DNA of 64,000 nt from Imbricaverruca yamaguchii. Taxonomy: Eukaryota; Arthropoda; Thecostraca; Neoverrucidae. Each line of letters opens with the position of its first letter. Position 1 is the stretch's first letter. The notes under the pieces are model-generated. The model saw only the letters and a program-made list of their open reading frames with translations, was not told the origin of the DNA and ran no database searches. This document shows positions 57,331 through 64,000 of the stretch, piece by piece. Location: positions 302,001 to 366,000 of the forward strand of contig JAOTOL010001392.1 in assembly GCA_034440575.1 (NCBI GenBank), given 5' to 3'. Position numbers and translations under genes: made by a program.

Positions 57331-58370
57331 AAACGAAGCAGAAAAAGGGTGACGGGTAATGAAAAGTATATTGCTATATGAAAATGAAAAATATACCCCA
57401 CGAAAATGAAAAATATACTGCTATAACCAGCAGCCAATCGCGCCAAAAGTGGCAGGGCGAAGTGATCAGGAGTTCTCGGTATGTCGCGAGCAGACGATAC
57501 TGAACACTCCATGTCGATTTTGGTAGGGGTGCCTGCTTCTTGTGGCCCGCTGGCCCCGTGCCTGGCATCGGCTGATCGTTGCCAAGCTTCCGTCAGCCAT
57601 ATCGCCGTCAGGCTTCCGCCGGTCACAGGGTCAATGGATACACGTGTACGTCACAAACAAAGATGCAGGCATCAAGCCCCGAAGGAAATGTCCGACATGA
57701 GCAATCGGTTACCCGGGAGTCGACGTTTGATCCTCCGGTGCCATTTGACCGCCGCCGCCTCGGCCGGTGCAGCTGCTCTCCCAGCTGTCAGCAGCGCACG
57801 CGGCGACCGACGTCTGTCGTCAGCCGCGGCGAAATTGGCGCAGCCAGCCGCCCGTCCAGCGGAGTTGGCAGCACGCGCCGCGCCTCACTCGCCGCTCGCC
57901 GCTGCTGCAATCTCGGCGCGCCGCTCGTCGCCACTCGCGGACGACGGCCGGACGCGCCTGACGGATGGTTGCTCAGGTCGCCGACAGGTGGCAGTGTCTG
58001 TCAGCGCGCATCACGTGTCCATTATGGCCCGACCGCCGCAAACGCCAAGGCCGCCGCGACTCGTGACTGTAGGCCTAGGCGCAACTGGCCGGAAGAGCTG
58101 CACTTTGTCGCCATTGATCGTGACTCGCGACGGCCGCGACAAATTTACGCCGTTGGCGGCGCGCTCGTCGCCGTCGACATCAGATGCGCCAACCGCCATC
58201 GGGCAGAAACAAACAGTGGCATGGGTGGGCCGTGCAGCGGCCGAGTTCTGTCAGACTTGGGTGTCAGCCGCTGCCACTCGACGGCGGGGGGGGGGGGAGA
58301 GTCCCGTAGATCTGGGTGAGATATGCTGTAGGCGAACAAGAAGTCCATCAGACCTCAGCAAGTCGGGCTA
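57331..58370. other. GC-rich island at 57480-58370
   Basis: Two long plus frames (296 and 246 codons) overlap here in different frames and a run of ten G ends the block. Neither has a domain, and amino-acid use reflects base composition (Ala, Arg, Pro). Treated as noncoding. Confidence 0.45.
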
Positions 58371-59279
58371 AGTTCGTTTAAATAAAACATGGAGATTTCT
58401 AACTAAACCACTTGCAAATGGTGAAGCATCAGGCAAGTCAATTTGGAAGTCCAAGACCTACCCTAATTATTGCTTTGGTAAGGAGCGTTGCAGTCGAATC
58501 GTATATTTAGCAATGGCTGTGAAGGTCCAGCAGCATTTGCGTCAGTGATATTCATTATTTTGCATACATCAAAATTAAAATAACTCAAAGAACACCCACG
58601 GCGAAGATTCCTGGCATGACGATCATCATTTGCTGCCGACAGCGCTTGCAAACGTTAGGTTATTTCACGGATCCACATTTCTGCACTTCAGAAGGTTTCG
58701 AATGACCAAATTAGTCGTATATTAACCGGCTCCGTTTCTCCGATCAGATCTTCACTATATTTTTTATTACTACCTCAATATAATTTTTCTTTTTTTGGGG
58801 CCAAAAAAATTGTATGGCCCGGTCGATTTCGCTGTCCTTTTCTCATTCCAAATAAATTTTGTTTTTTCATATATCCTCCAAAATGAACTCCTCCAAAATC
58901 TAGCCCCCTGGTGACGTCACTTTTGGGGGAAAATTATTTTCGGGGTAGATCCGGGCACTACTCGTCGAGCGCTTTCCGATGACACCTCTTTCATTTTCGT
59001 GCGACGCTTAGTTTGGATTTTAGAGGGGGGTTACCATCCCCCCCCCCAGAGACGGGTTGTGAGGATCTGACCGGAGAGACGGCGCGGTTTATGTATCGAT
59101 ACGACATGAACTTCCCATTAGCGTACCGCCTTACCGACCGTTTAACTTTCACCACGGAGCAGGTGGCGTTTGAGACTGCGTCCACGGAAATCGTTATGAC
59201 ACTCACATCAAGGTGGTCCAGGATACTTTAACCTCCACCATTGTCCTCGTCTTACCTATGCTCATCACCTTCCTCATAG
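58371..59279. other. no feature seen
   Basis: AT-rich, with a C11 run near 59040. No supported coding. Confidence 0.4.
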
Positions 59280-60810
59280 CAAACACTGGAGATTTAATTT
59301 CCGACCACATACGCAGACTGCTAGTTCATGATGCAAGAGCATGAACAAAGCATACCGGAAACCGGAGAAATACCAAGGAATCAAATAAGGTAAATGCAGC
59401 AACATGAGCTTCAAAATGGAAGATAAAAATAACCACCTTGTTTGCATGCAAGTGAGTGACAATATCTGGGACAAAATCACCGCAGCACATCGAACGACAC
59501 CTACCACCGGTCTCCGAGGTGAGGTCAATCTTCCTAGCATACAACACCGCAGAACACTACAACTCGTTAGATACCACTTCAGGACAACAAGACAACTAAA
59601 TCACGCCTCCAATTTCGCATGGTCTAAAATCCGGGTTCGGGGCTCCAAAAAGCAAAAATAAATGCCGAATACTTATTCACTTGAAGCATGTTATCACAAC
59701 CGCACTAAAATGTCCCGATGTAACTCCTGACCGAATCCCCCCCCCCCTCTTCTTCCATTCTGACACACGAAACACCCCAAACTCGAGTATCTTTTTAGGC
59801 ACAATAAAACCCTAATTACGCCTATCGACGTTCGTCAGTTTTTTATATCAAGAGGCCCACCCATAACACACATTCTTTACGCTGACGGCTCACGTACCAG
59901 CAATGGTCGGGGCGCCGCCTGGTGCGGTGCACTACGCACTGACCACATCAAATTAACACTGCATCATTCAGCATACACAGCATAATTACTCGCCATACTC
60001 ACTTTCCTCCAACACATCAACGTACGACACATTGCTACCCCTACCACAATCTGCACTGACTCACGATCCTTCCTTGACGCCCTCGCGACCATACACAACA
60101 CCACACACCCCACACTGCACGCCATCCGACACATCTACCATGACAACCACGCACACCTTCAGCTCACCCTTCTCTGGATCCCTAGACACAGGGGTATCCC
60201 GGGAAACGAGCGCGCGGACAGCCTTGCACAGGCGGCTCTTGACTTCCCACAGTATAATTGTGCTCCAGTACCATCCGGCGATCTCCTTACTCCAGCCAAT
60301 ATGATATTCCACGAATATGTTCAGGCCTGCTGGTCACACGACACCACATACCTACACACTATCAAACCCACACTCTCCGACTGGCCCTCTTCCCATCAAC
60401 ACTCCAGTTTACATGAGGTGATACTCGCCAGACTTCGCCTCGGACACACCAACTTAGCACACAATTATATTTTTTATCGATCACGTTGGCCCCTGATTGG
60501 CATCACATGCCGAGTTGGCACCACTGTCGCTCACACAGTACTCACATGTCCTGCATATAGCTCTCATCGCCGCTCTATTGGCATCACTGTCGCTCACATA
60601 GTACTCACATGTCCTGCATATAGCTCTCATCGCCGCTCTATTCTCTACTATTTCAACCGCATCCATACTCAGATATCACTCCGGGCTCTCCTCGGGAATG
60701 ACCACCCGACACTCCTCGAGCTGCTCCTCTTTTTAAACGATACCAAACTTTCCGAACTGATTTTATTTCTCTGTCACACGTTACCTGGCTCAACCTGATT
60801 TGATGTGCAG
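59280..60810 (+). mobile_element. 3' part of a second RNase H LINE
   Basis: 59404-59661 reads like the tail of an RT (GLRGEVNLPSIQHRRTLQL). From about 59872 the frame gives RNase H: YADGSRTSNG (first Asp), ICTDSRSFLDAL (third acidic), WIPRHRGIPGNERAD (last His/Asp block). The second acidic position, normally in AELLAI, is a TAA (59983-59985), so the catalytic Glu is lost. A C-terminal domain follows (LARLRLGHTNLAHNY, TCPAYSSHRRS) with a 63-bp duplication. It ends near the TGA after LPGST (about 60798). 5' part missing. Confidence 0.8.
60517..60642 (+). repeat. 63-bp tandem duplication inside the LINE
   Basis: Units 60517-60579 and 60580-60642 differ at few bases. The duplication keeps the frame and doubles 21 residues around VLTCPAYSSHRRS. 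Confidence 0.9.
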
Positions 60811-61198
60811 TTGAAGGATACATGATGCGCGTTGTACCCTACGTTAACCGTATGACTACGTTATACACTTCTTCATCTCCGTGGAAGAGAAAAAACATAC
60901 ATATAGGATATTTCACACTAGGTAGGCAGAGACCGATCAAATTTGACCAAAGCGGATGCTTCTCGTTATAAATTGCGCTTTGTTTTTACCTACGGGCTTT
61001 CCAAGCTGCTTGGTTTTTCCTTTTCTCAAGGTTTGTCCAAGGTTTAACTCAAACATACACCTACACATGCAAGGTCGGGCCCGACGCACACGACTCGCAC
61101 TGGGCGACTGGCCTCCGCTTCGTTTCAGGTCGCAGGTGAGCAGTGGAGCCTCTCCGCAGGTGACAAAGCTGTCCACCCTCCGAATGTCCTTCTGATTG

Positions 61199-61199
<1 letters not shown>
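60811..61199. other. no feature seen
   Basis: No coding or repeat structure. Confidence 0.4.
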
Positions 61200-61233
<34 letters not shown>

Positions 61234-61279
61234 TGTATGTATGCATGTATGTATATATGTATGTACGTATGTATGTATG

Positions 61280-61311
<32 letters not shown>

Positions 61312-61320
61312 CATGTATGT
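61200..61320. repeat. (GT)n and (GTAT)n microsatellites
   Basis: GT repeat at about 61200-61231, then imperfect TATG/GTAT units to 61320. Confidence 0.95.
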
Positions 61321-61906
61321 CTCACGTATGAATATATGTATCGGCCCTTTACGCCACGTTCCTTGTTTGTCAGCGTCTCATGCTTCCTCTCTTTCTTATT
61401 TGATATAACCGGATGTTACATAAGCTGGATTAACGTAGCCCTTTCTTTAACGTAACAAATATTTAGAGGATGGCACTTTGCCTCTGCTAAAGATGGAAAA
61501 ACAAATACAGCACACTGTGTTTTGTAATGTGGCTGTGTCTCCAATAGATCATCGTAATGTTTGTTTTGTCGTGAAGATAAATACCATGTTAAGGACGTAA
61601 ATAATTCCGTCCTTTAACCCTAAACAATTAATAATGCTTGATTCAGGTGTCAAATAACATTAGTGTGGGCAGAAGAAAGGGGAGGGGGAGGTACTCAGAA
61701 ATCGTGGTCCTACCCATCAACGAACCTGTCAATATCTTATCCTGTCAATCTTAACCTGTCAATCAATATGAATATGATAGATATAGATACATAGACATAG
61801 ATCTATGTATTGCTATTGACCGCGTCTCTTTATCTAGCTCAGAATAATAGCTGATGACGCACCAAATCACCACCAGCACCTGGAGTCACCGCTGCACTGC
61901 GAGGGT
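61321..61906. other. no feature seen
   Basis: Includes a small ATAGATATAGATACATAGA repeat at about 61778-61803. Confidence 0.4.
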
Positions 61907-62085
61907 CAAGGGCGGATACATGGGAAGAGCTGGATATATGGGGAGAACACTGCCCTCTCTCCCATTGGAAGTTCGCGCCCCTTCAGTGTGCTCGATTGTA
62001 CCCTTCTCCCGCTCAACTAAATTACCTGCGGAAAGTGCCCCTCGGAAGAAATGTGTTCCCAGAACAATTTCTGGATTTGCCACTG
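61907..62085 (+). mobile_element. hAT-like MITE, diverged
   Basis: Right end CTGGATTTGCCACTG (62071-62085) is a family end; the left end CAAGGGCGGATACAT is diverged. Flanks GCGAGGGT (61899-61906) and ACGAAGGT (62086-62093) match at 6 of 8. The interior (CGCCCCTTCAG, CCCGCTCAAC) agrees with the copy at 13.4 kb. Confidence 0.5.
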
Positions 62086-62850
62086 ACGAAGGTTAAATAG
62101 GTATCATACAAATGTGAGGCTTAGTAACCAAATGAAGACGGTGATCTTGCTGCTGAAAATTGTTCTCTGGTCCTTATCAAGACGTACCTAGATTTGCTGG
62201 TCTATTTTTTGACTCCATTGCATTTCAAACCGTAGGAGTGCATACAAAGACGACGAAAGCAGCAGTCTGGATCAAGTTTCGAATTTTTCCAGCTTGTTTT
62301 TTTAGTACTCATCCTAGATAGGTTTTCACCACAGCTTCTGATATGAGTTACTTGAAGACCCAGCAATTCTGAAGCCACTGTCTCCACCGTTGTTCTTGCA
62401 AAACAAAGACGGAAGAGAAAGAAAATGTTCCTAGAGTGACGCGCAAGTCAAAATCCAACATAATCCACTCGTCTGGTTGTGAGAGTCCTTCATCAGTAGA
62501 ACTGTTTTGATGGTGATGCAAGCTTCATAGAATTCAGTGTGTAAATGAAAACAGTTTGGAAAATGAGTGGCTTGCTGGTAGATACAGTTACTAACTGGCA
62601 GGAACCTGCGTTCCGGTACTTTTGCATCTTGCCAATGACTAAATAATTTCCTAAATGTCTATGACTAAATCGATCAGAAACGACTTCTTCCATGCCTACT
62701 TTGAATGGTTCGATTGTCGCATGCGTATGAAATGATCGACATAATCAGTACCAGATTGGTGTTTAAGCTTCACATCACATCCATCCACCGAGTGAGTCAA
62801 TGAAGTGAATAGCCAAAGCAAATGGCGCCGGATTGTCGGTATCGACTGAC
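62086..62850. other. no supported feature
   Basis: AT-rich; frames up to 66 codons. Confidence 0.4.
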
Positions 62851-63205
62851 CTGACAGTCTCCCACCGTGACAGTCTCCCTGACAGTCTCCCACCGTGACA
62901 GTCTCCCTGACAGTCTCCCACCGTGACAGTCTCCCTGACAGTCTCCCACCGTGACAGTCTCCCTGACAGTCTCCCACCGTGACAGTCTCCCTGACAGTCT
63001 CCCACCGTGACAGTCTCCCTGACAGTCTCCCACCGTGACAGTCTCCCTGACAGTCTCCCACCGTGACAGTCTCCCTGACAGTCTCCCACCGTGACAGTCT
63101 CCCTGACAGTCTCCCACCGTGACAGTCTCCCTGACAGTCTCCCACCGTGACAGTCTCCCTGACAGTCTCCCACCGTGACAGTCTCCCTGACAGTCTCCCA
63201 CCGTG
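62851..63205. repeat. 28-bp minisatellite, about 12.7 copies
   Basis: Unit CTGACAGTCTCCCACCGTGA followed by CAGTCTCC. Units are essentially identical. Each unit contains two copies of a GACAGTCTCC core (14-bp sub-repeat), so it grew from a 14-mer. All three minus frames are open. Confidence 0.95.
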
Positions 63206-64000
63206 TTTTCCTGTTGCCCGGTGCACACGCAAAGCACACGTCTGCCCGCGTGACAGCTCGTGTTCAGACTGTCGCGAACTTCTTTTTCACCATATTTATG
63301 TATCAGCTGCCGGGGCTTGTGATCCTTCAGCTCCTGGTGCATCTAATGAATCTCTGATGGATGAATCTCTGATGGATGGATCTCCTGATGGATCTCTCTG
63401 ATCGTGGTGCGACAGGCGGACCTGCCCAATCGAATCTGCGTCGGGGGAAGCAGCTGCCGAGCGATTGGTGATCCGCTGGTGATCTGATGATTATCTGCTG
63501 GTTATCTGCTAGTAATCTGGTGGTAATCTGCTGGTGTGCCGAGGAATTTGTGTCAAGTGGCTCCTAGTTTCACCATCGGAATCAAATTGGTGTGCACAAT
63601 TTTTGCGGCAGATCATTCAATGACCGACGATGGTCTTACTTAGCTCATATAACAATGCTACCTGCTTAACCTCCATGTTTGTTTTTTATCCAACCCAGTC
63701 AACATATTTCTCCGACATTTGGGATGAAAGCCAGCCGAAATATTAAAAAGGCGCAAATATGCTCGAGAACAGGTGCAGATAGGGCTATACCCTCTACCAG
63801 GGCAGAAACCAAGGTATATTTTGTCGTATTTCATTTGGGAGAAAAAATATGATACGATAAATGCCAAACTGAATATCTTACCTGTTTCTGTAAATGCCTT
63901 AATTAAAAATTGTTAGTATCACGCGAATCATTATTGCAATTAACTTTCGTTCTTTCTTTACCTCCATATTACCATCGATGCCTTATAGAATCTCACTCGA
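63206..64000. other. noncoding; short simple repeats at 63350-63540
   Basis: CTGATGGAT units at about 63353-63392 and ATCTGCTGGT/TATCTGCTGGT units at about 63474-63535. Nothing recognised to the end of the window. Confidence 0.45.

Noticed and set aside
57481..58371. 296- and 246-codon plus frames
   Set aside because: They overlap in different frames in a GC-rich island, contain no domain and have composition-driven residue use.
61201..61455. Cys/Val/Met-rich frames
   Set aside because: Translation of the GT and GTAT microsatellites.

Overview
The window looks like nuclear DNA of an invertebrate animal, most likely an arthropod. There is no dense run of genes. Coding sequence is split by introns with GT/AG borders, non-LTR retrotransposons (LINEs) and tRNA-derived SINEs are common, there is one intact eukaryotic tRNA-Pro with a poly-T Pol III stop, and a block of TTAGG repeats (the arthropod telomere unit) lies at 7.8 kb. 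Species cannot be told from the sequence alone.

Layout. 0.2-3.6 kb (minus): exons of a hAT-transposase-like gene. 3.8-7.2 kb: a diverged inverted duplication, decayed elements, and a fold-back element inside a dense cluster of AGGTCA half-sites. 7.8-10.1 kb: TTAGG repeats joined to a CR1-like LINE fragment that carries a nested SINE. 10.6 kb: tRNA-Pro. 12.4-15.0 kb: two minisatellites around a small hAT-like MITE. 17.8-18.9 kb: a 5'-truncated CR1-like LINE. 21.5-21.8 kb: a long near-perfect hairpin between 14-bp direct repeats. 22.5-25.1 kb: simple and 12-bp arrays. 25.7-27.7 kb: two convergent first exons, one of a SWIM/YqaJ-like family (plus) and one THAP zinc finger (minus), whose upstream regions share an 18-nt motif built on a CRE. 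28.8-31.7 kb: the longest CR1-like LINE. 35.06-37.59 kb: a long ORF of an unnamed, probably transposon-derived family with a frameshifted C-terminus. 38.6, 45.8, 49.7 and 62.9 kb: further minisatellites, the 45.8 kb one being an array of CACGTG E-boxes. 51.9-57.3 kb (minus): a decayed two-ORF I-type LINE with zinc knuckles, endonuclease, RT and RNase H. 59.3-60.8 kb: the 3' part of a second RNase H LINE.

The rest is noncoding. About ten GC-rich islands alternate with AT-rich DNA. Most long open frames in the islands and minisatellites are artefacts of composition or of repeat units lacking stop codons. Host-gene candidates are few: tRNA-Pro, the THAP and SWIM-like first exons, and perhaps the hAT-like gene. 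Everything else readable as protein belongs to mobile elements. The density of minisatellites, the interstitial TTAGG block and the nested elements fit a gene-poor, recombination-prone region, possibly subtelomeric in origin.
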